NCBI GenBank assembly: GCA_016808115.1 | Contig: JAEQBH010001838.1 | Span: 761,343-825,342 of the forward strand | Reading direction: 5' to 3' | DNA from: Tetrastigma voinierianum | Lineage: Eukaryota > Streptophyta > Magnoliopsida > Vitales > Vitaceae | Length of the DNA: 64,000 nt | In this document: positions 1 through 9,816 of the stretch, in pieces | Position numbering within the stretch: the first letter of the stretch is position 1 | Layout: each line of letters opens with the position of its first letter | The notes under the pieces: generated by a model | Told to the model about the DNA's origin: nothing | Database searches by the model: none | What the model saw: the letters and a program-made list of their open reading frames with translations, nothing else | Position numbers and translations under genes: made by a program

Positions 1-868
1 GGCTGGTACAGGGGTTCGGGATCTAAACGGGTTCTAGGACTACACCTTCTGGTGGGTTCCGTGTGGTTTTAATATAATGGGCCAGCAGGGTTTGCTTCGT
101 AAAGTGGAGTCGGGCCAATGGGCTGTCTTGGATCTTGAGGCGCATTAATGATGAGTCACGGGCCTAAAAGTCGTGAAATGCTTCATACATGATATCATAG
201 TCATCTTCAATCTTATCTTTGTTAGATATTAAAAATGAGCTTTATTTTACACATTCCCTACGTAAATATCAAAAAGTGTTAGAAACATTGTTGGGTTAAA
301 TTTTATGAATAAAATTTAATATAATTAAAATAACAAAGAGTGGGTTTTAATTTGATCTAATTAACTCTAATGTTAAAATTGAATTAAGCAAACAATAGGA
401 ATTAATATGTAAATTGAATTATAAGTTACTTACATACCTTGGGTAGTTGTTGACGCTTGAGTAATAATTTGAAAATTGATTTGTAATAGATCTCGATCGA
501 TCGGGACACACGCCTTAAAATAAAAAGAGAAATAAGAAAATTTTCTATGCAATTAACCATACACAAAAGAAAGCTTTCAAGTGAGTAGATGAAATGAAAC
601 AGAGATGGAGTATTTATAGGTAAAATGTTATAGGAAATAGCCTTTGGGAAATGCTTTTGATTGTTGGATCATATTCAAATCCAAATCTAACCCTGATCAT
701 TCAATAGCAATTAAAAACATTTCCGACCGTTGGATGATATCAGGAATCATTTCCAGCCGTTGGATGGGAAAGATGTTGGAGGGAACCAACTGGCTAACGT
801 CCTTTTTTTATTTTTTTATTTTTTTATTTTTTGTGATAAAACTTGCTAGAATTGTGTGTCACATTACA

Positions 869-870
<2 letters not shown>
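1..870. other. No gene recognised; AT-rich intergenic DNA
   Basis: I see no coding region here. Read on the minus strand, the stretch from about 780 to 430 has a TATA-like tract followed by a pyrimidine-rich leader, which would suit the LTR or leader of a decayed retroelement. No matching partner LTR, primer-binding site or coding motif is present, so this remains a guess. The short open frame at 644-952 is an artefact of the downstream TA microsatellite. Confidence 0.5.

Positions 871-871
<1 letters not shown>

Positions 872-950
<79 letters not shown>
872..950. repeat. (TA)n microsatellite
   Basis: About 79 bp of nearly pure alternating TA/AT, among the longest simple repeats in the window. 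It is self-complementary, could extrude as a cruciform and is likely length-polymorphic. Confidence 0.97.
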
Positions 951-957
<7 letters not shown>

Positions 958-1771
958 GAATATGAAGAACGATACGTGAAGGTATAATATGATATTGATT
1001 AGTGTAATGCTACATTTCTCTCTGTATTTGGATTAAGCAGTACGATCTATCAACAGTATATAAAGTACGATCTAAGGTTAAAGTAATTGAATTTTACATG
1101 CACGAGTTGGGAAATCACAAAATCGAAGCACGATAGAAAACATAAAATGAAACAAAGAAGATAAAATATTTATGTGCTCTGAGCCTCTGATATAGTTATC
1201 TACATGACTACATTCACGAAAATGAAGTGATTTTTAAGTTTTAATTTTTTTTAATGTGATTCTTAAATCTTATTAAACACCAAATACCTTTTCAAAAACA
1301 CTTTTTTTTAAAGTTAAAAACGTTTTGTAAAGTTATTATAAAAATATTAACCATGGACGGTTTTAGAACAGTTCATTTAATATAAAGTTCTGCTTAAAAA
1401 GCACACAGATATTATGAGTTTTGGAACAGTCAAAAGTCATATATTATTACAGTAATTAGTTGGATCAAATTGAATTTTTCTGTGAACAAGTTATTAATCA
1501 GTGTTTTAATAAGCTGGGTTTGAAGGGAAAGGTAAGCGCAATGTCTCGTGTTGATCAATTTGACGGTGGTCCCTGTTTAGAAAATTATTTGATCTAATAA
1601 AGGATTAAATACTGATTATTTTATATGACCAATGAGTAATATCTTATGGAGATTAAGTTGATCTGGTTCTTCCATGCCTCTTAGGTCTAATAATTGTTCT
1701 CCATCTTCATATGATAATGTTAGTGCAATAGTATATTTAAAAGTATTGGTATGTGTGTTTTGAACAATAGA
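951..1771. other. No gene recognised
   Basis: AT-rich sequence with no convincing open frame, RNA gene or repeat boundary that I can identify on either strand. Confidence 0.5.
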
Positions 1772-1908
1772 TGAAGGGTAGGAGAATGGTTAAAGTTTTG
1801 GCTCGCGCGACGCTGACCAGTTCGAACCTGCAGTATACGTATATAAATGTCGAAAGATGGGCGCCGGGAACTGTATATGTTAAATTGTCTTATTTTTAAT
1901 TAATTTTT
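1772..1908 (+). mobile_element. SINE-like, tRNA-derived unit
   Basis: The sequence has a tRNA-like internal promoter. An A-box-like GGAGAATGGTTAAAG lies at about 1781-1795 and a B-box-like GTTCGAACCT at 1819-1828. A GC-rich tract (ATGGGCGCCGGGAA) and then a T-rich tail ending near 1908 follow. This order is typical of plant SINEs. No target duplication was found and no acceptor stem can be folded, so it is not a functional tRNA gene. What lies between here and 2266 holds no recognisable gene. Confidence 0.4.
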
Positions 1909-2266
1909 TTATTTGATTTGTCAACAGCCAACCACGTTTGATGGTTTTCTTCGGATGTGATTGAATTTCACGATTTTGTTCGCACTTGGCGCCACGTTTC
2001 TTGAAAAGCTATTGTTTGATGGGTAGTTTTCGAAAACAGCTCTGTTTTTATATATAGAGAAGAAGAAGGCAAAAAAATGTCTATTCTTGATTGACGGTGT
2101 TCTAATGTGCCACGAAATCTGCGAAAAGCAGAGAGTATGCGGGATTATTTTATCGCGAGGGACGGCGTTCTTTATTATTGCGTGCGCAAAGAGAGCTGAA
2201 ATGCGAATCGTCTTAAAGAAAGGCGACTGGTCGTGACTCAAGTCATCATTCTTTATCAATTACGAT

Positions 2267-3339
2267 TTGTTCTTTAAATACGTATTCGTTTCACGAGGAG
2301 TAATACTCTTTGAGATAATTATGCATATAATTTATTTAGACAGTGGATTGAGCATAATTAATAGTCAAGAAGTAAATATAGTTGAGATAGAGAAATTGCA
2401 TAATTGGTCAATTCCTCATAAGGAAAGTAATATGGTTTATTTACAAGGAAAATTTGAATTTAGTCAAAATCATGCAATCAAAACTGAAGAACAAGAAATA
2501 TCATTAAATCAAAACTTAAAAAGTTTAAAACTACTTAGTCAGCAAAGTATCAATCATCACAAGAAGCATTTTAATTATACTCATATAAGATTAGTTCAAG
2601 TAGCTATTAAACCTTTATTTCAATTAGGTTTAGATACTCTTGTTTTTGTCCTTTTAAGAGATGCTAGAGCTACTAAATGTATCGATTCTGTTCATAGCAT
2701 GATAGATTCAGATCTTGCAAAATGATCTTATTTATTTTAATTGATCTCCAAAATTTTCTATGAACTTAAATGATTCTAGTGTTAAGTCAAGTTTAATTTT
2801 AAATATGAAAATAAAAAGTATTAATTTTATCAAACAAAGCTCAAACAATAACAATAGTTAGAGATGAAACATTATTATTAAAATATAATTCTTATAGAAC
2901 TCAAGTTTCCTAAAAGACTCAAATGGAATGACATTACTCAAGGAGGAATTAGGAATTAAAAGATATAACTCAACCCAAACCTATTAAACTTTGACAATTC
3001 AACGAACAAATGATACTATTCAAATCAAATTTGGTTAATTTTCAAAATATTCGTTTGATCCAAAATTTATCTCTACAAAACCTTCCAATACTTCAACATT
3101 TAATTAATATTAATTTAAATAGTGTCAGTTTTACTCCAAATATCCCTATTCCTATTCATCAACTGCTAGATACACTAGTATATCCCACCCATTTAGATAT
3201 GATTCAATCCCAAGTCAATATTATTCTTAAAAATGATTGTAAAGAAATTCATTTTTCTCTTGATATTAATTGGATAAAATCATATTATTTTTCTTCTTCT
3301 AATACTGATAATAGAGAAAACATTTTCTCAAGAATATAA
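2267..3339 (+). pseudogene. Endogenous pararetrovirus fragment, movement-protein-like (Caulimoviridae)
   Basis: Two open stretches in this AT-rich block (2267-2725, 152 codons; 3010-3339, 109 codons) read like the N-terminal part of a caulimovirid polyprotein. The first ends in a segment resembling the core of the 30K-superfamily movement domain: HFNYTH at residues 101-106, then a hydrophobic run and LRDAR at residues 130-134. Between the two stretches the translation still resembles the domain's C-terminal part but is interrupted by stops. The second stretch plausibly matches the less conserved region after the movement domain. In a live virus this domain would carry nucleic acid between plant cells. 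No reverse transcriptase, coat zinc knuckle or primer-binding site follows, so it is a short, dead germline relic. The assignment rests on motif memory, not alignment. An unrelated AT-rich frame is the main alternative. Confidence 0.55.
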
Positions 3340-3950
3340 AAACAAATTTAGAATTCAATACGAAGAACATATGCATCAAAATAAGTTAATAATTTCCTTT
3401 TCCAGTTATTTAAAATTAAATATAAAAAAACTGAAAAAATAAAGAAAAGAAAAAAAAGAAATAACTAAAAACTAGAAAGAAGAAGAAGAAGAGAAGAAGA
3501 AGAAGAAGAAGAAAGAAGAGAAAGAAAAAGAAATAAATCAAAACTAAACTGAAGAAATTAAAGAAGAAAAAGAAATAGATAAAAAACATTTATATATGAT
3601 TCAACAAAAAAAAAAAGTTTAAGTAATATAGAATCAAGTCTTCAATCCCCATCAAATAATCATCAATTTTATTGTTATAATAATTTAATGTGTGCCTCAC
3701 CCTTCAAAATGTTGGGTTCCTATGGCTATGGAACATACAATAAGGAGAAGAAAAACAATTTTTTTCCCAATAACTCATCAAAGAATCCAAGTGACTTGAT
3801 TAGAAGGTTTAGAGACAGAAAGATACCTCTTCTCGAGACTAAGATCAATTCTTTGTCACCTTAGTCCTCAGATGTGTGAATACCTTCCTGGCGGAATCAA
3901 AGGTGATGTGATTACGCTCTCACCCTTTACAAGTATCCATACGAATAAAC
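3340..3950. other. Purine-rich tract and unassigned DNA
   Basis: At about 3420-3600 the plus strand is almost all A and G (AGAAGAAGA-type repeats), which may be decayed viral or simple-sequence DNA. From 3690 to 3950 the composition is more balanced, but I recognise no gene. The copia element begins directly after it. Confidence 0.6.
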
Positions 3951-4445
3951 TGTTGCATTAATTTATTAATTATGGACTAAGTATAATCATATTATAATTT
4001 TAATTATATAATTATGTATGTTAATTATATATGGATCATTTATAAGATGGTTTAACATTAACTAGGTATGGATTCATGATTCTATCTTCTTCATTACTTT
4101 GGTAAGTCCATTGGACCAAAGACTAATTATTCCCTTATACTATATATATATAAGTAAATAGAACCCTAAAATTTTACAGGGGTTTGATAGAATACACTTT
4201 GAGTGGAAGGAAATATCCATCGTCAATCCTAGCATTTATTTGATTTCGTCCTTTAGAAATTTGAGAGACTAATGACAGCCAACAATTTCAGAGCCATACC
4301 AAATATGTTTTCTACACACTTCGAATTGATATGCTTATTTGTTAATAAAGTTATTATTTTGTAATGTATTTATTTGATCATTTGATTATTGATCAATTGT
4401 TTTTAGATCAATAAATACTTTTGGTTTTTACAAAATAATTTAGCA
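3951..4445 (+). repeat. Copia 5' LTR
   Basis: A 495-bp LTR from TGTTGCATTAATTT to ACAAAATAATTTAGCA. It aligns by eye along its whole length with 9143-9626. It includes a TATATATATA tract near 4141 that is followed by AAGTAAATAGA, a plausible promoter region. Confidence 0.9.
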
Positions 4446-4446
4446 A

Positions 4447-4460
4447 TTGATATCAGAGCC
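4447..4460 (+). other. Primer-binding site, initiator tRNA-Met
   Basis: TTGATATCAGAGCC begins one base after the LTR. It matches the usual plant copia PBS (TGGTATCAGAGCC) apart from one internal base, the fourth (A for G). Confidence 0.85.
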
Positions 4461-5295
4461 AGATTTAATTGGCATTGAAGCTATCGAATTTATTTTTCCT
4501 ACATTCCTATGGATTTTGTTTTTATTTGTTGTCTTTTCTTGATTCGTTTCCGATTTCAATCTCTACAGTTGTTTATTTATTTTTTTCGAATTGCCTGTTC
4601 AACCCATTTGGAAGGGGTTCACAGTTTGTATGGTCAGAAATAGCTTAGAGAGGAAGACGAAGTTAATAGGGAGAGAGACGGCGAAAAACATCTTCAGACA
4701 AATTACTGTTAACTTATATATTGATAGTAAAAGTCGGCAGCTAATGCAATCACAAAGCCCCAAGTTGATGATTGCTATCGTGAAATAAATAAATAAATCT
4801 TAGTGGCAGTATGAATCAACCATGGCATATGGAATAAAATAGAAGTAAATCTAGTCAAAAAATAATGCTAGAAAGTAATGCATCCTGACATCTTTAAGAT
4901 CGGTTTTATATATATATATTTTTAAATGTATAATCAGGATTCCTTAAAAGCTTTAAGGTGTCTTATCCGTTGGGTATGTCTTTCAACTTACCTTAATTGG
5001 ATTTCCATCATGCTAGGCCACAATCCTAGGCATCATTGCATATGCTTTTCAAGTAATTAGAAACTTGCAATAATGGTTATGATCAAGATTCTGACTGGAA
5101 TTTTTTTCTTGTGGTCGTAATGCAAAATTATTTTTTATATGAATTTTTCATGTTTTTGTTTTAATGCTTTTGTTTAATTACCCAAGGATCTGATACTTTT
5201 ATCCTTAAATATATGTCTTGATTCAAATTATAAGAACCGAAGATATTTGTTTGAATATTGATCCAAACATGAATGATTTTGCCTCAACTTTGTTT

Positions 5296-7112
5296 TTTAT
5301 TTAGTAGGATGTTTAGTTTGGTGAAAATATTTTATTAAGTATCGTGAACCGTATAATTTTACTATCATTTCGGTGGGAAATTGACACATTTGGTTATGAC
5401 AGCTAGTGAATTACTCTTACCTATGTATGATTCTTTTTGTATTTTATAGACTTTAGCATTTTGTGACCTATTTTGTGAGTCATTTGGTAAGCCAAAGAAT
5501 TGAACAATTTGCATGTCTTTGTTTTACATGTATTTTTAAGATTGCTCTCTTGTTTATTCTTTAGTTTTGAGTTTTCCTTAGTTCTTTGTCATTATAAAAC
5601 TTAATGGGACTAATTACTAGAATGGGAAAAATGAGATATCTGATAATCACTGGGTGAATGTTTGTTTTGAATCCAATATCATTAATGTGTCATCTGATAC
5701 GTGGTGGTTAGATAATTGTGCTACCATTCACGTTTGCAATTCTATGCAAGCGGTGATAATCAGAAGAAGTCGACTAGTTTTAGCAGGCGGTATGTGAACA
5801 TGGGAGGCGGTAAGAAGAGTCGAGTTGATTTTGGCCAGGAGTTGTTAGATTCTGGCTCGGTCTGAAGCCACGGAATTATAGCATAATACCGCCGTCGTAG
5901 AGAAATTTGTCTCGATTACCTATTTTTATAGACTTTGATATAATTTTTATTAATTTTGTAATCCCTTTTAAGTTGGTTATTAACCAAATTTCAATTGTAT
6001 TATAAAATAATGAATTTTGTTATAACAATAGTGAACATATTGCCTTTCGTAATCTGTGTCAAATTGTCCTTGGTGAAAGTTATGTTTTAATGTCTTATGC
6101 TATTTACCTGTCAAGCATAATTTATAAGCAATATGAATATACTTGAGGCACAAATTTGAATTTTACCCAATTTTGTAATCTTTTCACAATTTTTTAACAT
6201 ATTGCCTTAGCAATTTATGTTTATGCTATTTGAGATTATTTATAGCATAATGTTGTGAATAAAATTATTTTCTTGTACTTTGGTAAAATTGATAAATATT
6301 GGATGCTTATGAACTTGCCTCTCGTGAGTCTGAGCATGTCGGATATTTTTTGGAATTGATGTTGCAACTATAATCTCTCTTGTCTTGTGCATCAATTTTG
6401 CTAAGGTCCATACAGATGGTAAAGTTGTCCTATTGATAACTTTATTATTTGGTAGGATGATTAGTTTGGTGAAGATATTTCATTAAGTGTCGTGAATCTT
6501 GTAATTTTACAACCCTATCGGTGGGAAATTGACGCATTTGGTTATGATAGCTAGTGAATTGCTCTTACCTGTGTATGAATCTTTTTGTATTTTATAAACT
6601 CTAGCATTTGGTGACCACTTTTGTGGGTCATTTGGTAAGATGAAGAATGTAGAAATTTGTATATCTTTGTTTTATATGTATTTTTGGCATTGTTCTCTTG
6701 TTTATTCTTCAGCTTTGAGTTTTCTTTAGTTCTTTGTCATCACAAAACTTAATGGGACTAATTACAATAATGAGAAAAATGAGCTATCTGATAATCATTG
6801 GGTGAATGTTTGTTTTGAATCCAATATCATTGATGTGTCATCTGATGCTTGCTGGTTAGATAGTGGTGCTACCATTCACTCTTGCAATTCTATGCAAGAG
6901 GTGATAAGCAAAAAAAGTCCAACTAGTTTGGAGCAGTATGTTAACATGGGAGACAGTAGAAGAGTCCAAATTAATTTTCTAGGAATTGTTAGATTACAGC
7001 TCGGTACAAGAAATTTTTTAGAATTGTAGGATGTAGCGTACATACCCTTGATCATGAGAAATTTGATATCAGTACTTATTTTAGATAGACTTTGATATAA
7101 TTTTATTTTTTG
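5296..7112 (+). repeat. Internal direct duplication in copia element
   Basis: The segment at about 5296-5955 is repeated at about 6444-7112 with a constant offset of 1,148 bp. Matching landmarks are TTAATGGGAC at 5601 and 6749, and ATTAATGTGT at 5681 against ATTGATGTGT at 6829. Both copies carry the start of the protease domain. The second copy keeps the catalytic motif and an open frame. The first has lost the catalytic glycine region (DNCAT instead of DSGAT) and carries several CG-containing changes. Confidence 0.85.
6802..7029 (+). pseudogene. Copia aspartic protease fragment
   Basis: An open stretch of 75 codons, entered through a GTG codon and not a true start, contains WLDSGATIHSC at residues 18-28. 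This is the active-site loop of copia proteases: D-S-G, with the following A-T and H. The upstream frame belongs to a decayed polyprotein. Downstream, the readable sequence continues past a stop into text resembling the end of the protease (VAYIPLIMRNLIS). In the living family this enzyme cuts the Gag-Pol polyprotein. Here it is one surviving island, and a second, worse copy lies at about 5650-5870. Confidence 0.8.
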
Positions 7113-7640
7113 GAACTAGAAAAGTTAACTTATATCGAGACATTTTATTGATTGGCAATGTAATGCTTTGTGGGAGTCTTTACATATTAGAGTTGTCTAC
7201 TTTGCCTTATATTTATGCTACTCTTACTATTAATACGGTAATACCGCTAGTAGCTCTAAACATTTGAGATTGAATGAAAAGTCTTTCCCTCTTTGGCATA
7301 AGCGTTTCATATTTCTAGACAGAGAATTGAGAGATTAATTAAAGATGAGATTCTTGGATCTGATTTCTCGATTTGACACCAATGGCTAGTAAAATTACGT
7401 TCTAATACTCCACTTATAGAGTTATAAGTTGTAGTGAAGCTGTCTGTCCTTCCATGTTTGGGGTATGGGTGGAAGTGAGACCATATAATTCGCAATCCAA
7501 GAAACTTGATCCAAACAACTATTAGTGGGTACTTTATTGGTTATTGTGTGGGATCAAGAGGTTTTAGGTTTTATTTCCCATCGCACACCACCAGAGTGAT
7601 TGAGTTAGATTGAGCTATCTATTTTGAGGATGGGGTGGTA
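7030..7640 (+). pseudogene. Copia gag-pre-integrase and integrase remnants
   Basis: Frame-hopping translation gives LWHKRF followed by a partly preserved gag-pre-integrase segment near 7290-7380, where a few bases are missing compared with the family pattern LWHKRLGH. Near 7505-7600 it gives TISGYFIGYCVGSRG and FYFPSHTTRVIE, the well-known C-terminal integrase block of this copia group. The catalytic core between them is largely deleted, so no DDE triad can be seen. Confidence 0.75.
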
Positions 7641-7769
7641 GAAGCCTTGAGGACCCGAGAGAAATTGTGTTCGGAACATATGAGTTTTATTCTGTACTGT
7701 GCTTACTCCGATCCATCCACACATTATTACAAGCATCGATTAGCGCCGATAATTAACCAATTGAGGAAG

Positions 7770-8110
7770 TGAGCCCAGCTCAAATCCATTTATGGTCTAA
7801 AGCAAGTTTCCGGGAGACAATGGTATCTGAGTTTGATGAAGTTGTTTAGCGATGGTTTTAAGGAGGCGTCGTGATAATGATGACCTAGTATCAATGATTT
7901 TAGGTGGGAGCAAATACATATTCTTGGTTTATATATTTGATGACTCTTTCTTCGCAATAATCAATCTTTGACATGTTGGTTGAAACAAAAAGAAGATATT
8001 GTTTAGTCATTTTTATGAAGGATCTTAGGGAAGCATCTGCCTTAATGTGGGCATACGAGATGCCGTGATAGACTGAAGTAGCATTTGAGATTGTCTCAAC
8101 AGACATTATA
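7770..8110 (+). pseudogene. Copia reverse transcriptase remnant
   Basis: The block KSIYGLKQVSGRQWYL at about 7782-7830 corresponds to the conserved RT motif 'SIYGLKQ-SRQWY' of copia elements. It is followed at 7905-7960 by a GSKYIFLVYIFDDS stretch that should hold the catalytic YVDD; here the first of those residues are changed (FDD). Stops and shifts occur on both sides. The enzyme would copy element RNA into DNA inside virus-like particles. It is dead here. Confidence 0.75.
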
Positions 8111-8159
8111 TTATTTGCATTTCTAAAATGGTTCAGTAATACGAGAATTATGTTCATCT

Positions 8160-8640
8160 AGTAAGGCACAAATTGTAAAGGGTAACAAATTTTCTAAAGG
8201 TCAATGTCCTCAAAATGATATTGAGAGAGATCATATGAAAGTAGTCCCTTATTCTTCAGTTGTGGGCAGCCTGATGTATGATCAAGTATGCACGCGCCCT
8301 GATGTTGCTTTTGTTGTTGGCCTTGTTAGGTAAGTACTTGGTGATCACAGTGAAGCCCTTTGAAAGCTGACTAAGAAAGTTTTGAGGTATCTTTGGTACG
8401 AGGATCTAAGTATTGACATATCGACATACAGATTACTCTTGAGATTGGTTGGTTTTAGTGATTAGATTAGTAGTAGTTGCGTGGATGATAAAAGTCCATA
8501 CGGATTTATATTGTTATGATGGAAATTTGAAGGAGGTACATTTCGTGGAAGGTATCAAGCGGACACTTACTAGGAAGCAACACGCTCTGACAGCGTTGAT
8601 GTGAAGTTCTTTTGTGAAGGATTCTGAGAATCCCTCATTT
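8160..8640 (+). pseudogene. Copia RNase H region remnant
   Basis: Readable text near 8170-8330 (KGNKFSKGQCP, PYSSVVGSLMYDQVCTRPD, VAFVVG) is the classic linker and RNase H entry of plant copia polyproteins. Further weak matches run to about 8640 (LTRKQHALTALM in place of the usual LTATSTMEAE-type block). Several stops interrupt it. Confidence 0.75.
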
Positions 8641-8905
8641 CAGTTGAGCACATGCCTACAACTAGCATGTTGGTGTGTTTCAAGAACACGTCACCCGCAT
8701 TGTTAGGAGCCTAAAATCTTTGTTTTAGTGGAGTTTTGTCTTTTCATGTATTTTGTAAGGAAAGCTCATGTTTTTCGTTATTACATGCACATTTTGATGT
8801 TTGTCATTATCTTATGATTTTGTGTCATTTTGACAAGATGAATGACAGAATGATATTTTCTCTTTCTATTGAATTAATACTCTTGTCATTGAAATGCTTC
8901 TAGAT

Positions 8906-9127
8906 CAGTAGCGCCTGATTATGTACGATTTATGCATCCTCTCAGTGTATTAATTGTATATGATTGATTATGGCTATGTAAGTCTTTTGTTGAAGCATTT
9001 GAGTTATGATTTTGATTAGTAGCGCCTGATTATGTACGATTTATGCGTCCTCTCGGTGCGTTAATTGTATATGATTGGTTGCGGCTATGTAAATCTATTG
9101 ATAAAACATTTGAATTATGTTTATGCC
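8906..9127 (+). repeat. 111-bp tandem repeat, two copies, near copia 3' end
   Basis: The unit starting AGTAGCGCCTGATTATGTAC occurs at about 8908 and again at 9019. In the first copy the differences from the second are mainly CG-to-TG or CA changes (GCGTCC to GCATCC, CTCGGTGCG to CTCAGTGTA), as expected from deamination of methylated cytosines. Confidence 0.85.
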
Positions 9128-9132
9128 GTCCA

Positions 9133-9142
9133 AGTGGGAGAA
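9133..9142 (+). other. Copia polypurine tract
   Basis: AGTGGGAGAA lies immediately before the TG of the right LTR, where second-strand DNA synthesis is primed in this family. Confidence 0.85.
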
Positions 9143-9626
9143 TGTTAGATTAATTTATTAATTATGGACTAAACATAATCATATTACAATTTTAATTCTA
9201 TAATTGTACATGTTAATTATGGGCAATTAATGGGATCTATGAGCTCATGGTTCTATCTTCTCCCTTGCTTTGGTAAGCTCATTGGACCAAAGCCCAATTG
9301 TTCTCTTGTGCTCTCTCTCTCTATATATATATAAGTAATTAGAGCCCAAGAATTTTACCGGGGTTTGGTATAACACACTTTGGAGAGAAGAAAAGATTCA
9401 TCTTCAACCCTAGCCTTCTTTGATTTCGTCCCTTGCAAATTTGGGAGACTAATGGTAGCCAACAATTTCGGATCCATGACAGGTATGTTTGCTACACACT
9501 TTGAATTGATATGCTTATTTGTTCAATAAAGTTATTATTTTGTAATGTATATATTGAGTCATTTGATTATTGATCAATTGTTTTTGGATCAATAAATACT
9601 CTTGGTTTTTACAAAATAATTTAGCA
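9143..9626 (+). repeat. Copia 3' LTR
   Basis: A 484-bp LTR from TGTTAGATTAATTT to AAAATAATTTAGCA, homologous throughout to 3951-4445. It contains a (CT)n/(TA)n tract at about 9312-9332. The 190 bp between here and the Athila LTR hold nothing I recognise. Confidence 0.9.
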
Positions 9627-9816
9627 CAAACTTCTTGCAAAGTATGAGAAATGAGTGTGTGCTAGCACGCGGGTTGTCTCTCCAAAACCCTAGCCTCCTT
9701 TCTCTTGAAAACAATGATCCCACGAGAAGACCCATTGGGTTTAAATACTAATTTAAGCTCAAGGCCTAGTTTTTAGCTCATTCTAAGTGTGCGACTCTCT
9801 GTATTGCTAAGTCAAT

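Larger units (their letters stand above)
3951..9626 (+). mobile_element. Ty1/copia LTR retrotransposon, full-length but inactivated
   Basis: A 5.7-kb element bounded by two clearly homologous LTRs (3951-4445 and 9143-9626), each starting TGTT and ending TTTAGCA. It has an initiator-Met primer-binding site just inside the left LTR and a purine tract just before the right one. The internal part reads in copia order: protease, gag-pre-integrase and integrase, reverse transcriptase, RNase H. All of these are broken by stops and indels. No gag with a zinc knuckle could be recognised between 4460 and 6800. Flanks are taaac on the left and caaac on the right, a 4-of-5 match that fits a mutated 5-bp target duplication. 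The element cannot be autonomous. Confidence 0.9.

Noticed and set aside
644..952. Open frame encoding a long Ile-Tyr repeat
   Set aside because: The repeat is just the (TA)n microsatellite read in frame; the upstream part has no domain.
4591..4788. 65-codon open frame after the copia PBS as a gag start
   Set aside because: No gag motif or zinc knuckle; likely chance.
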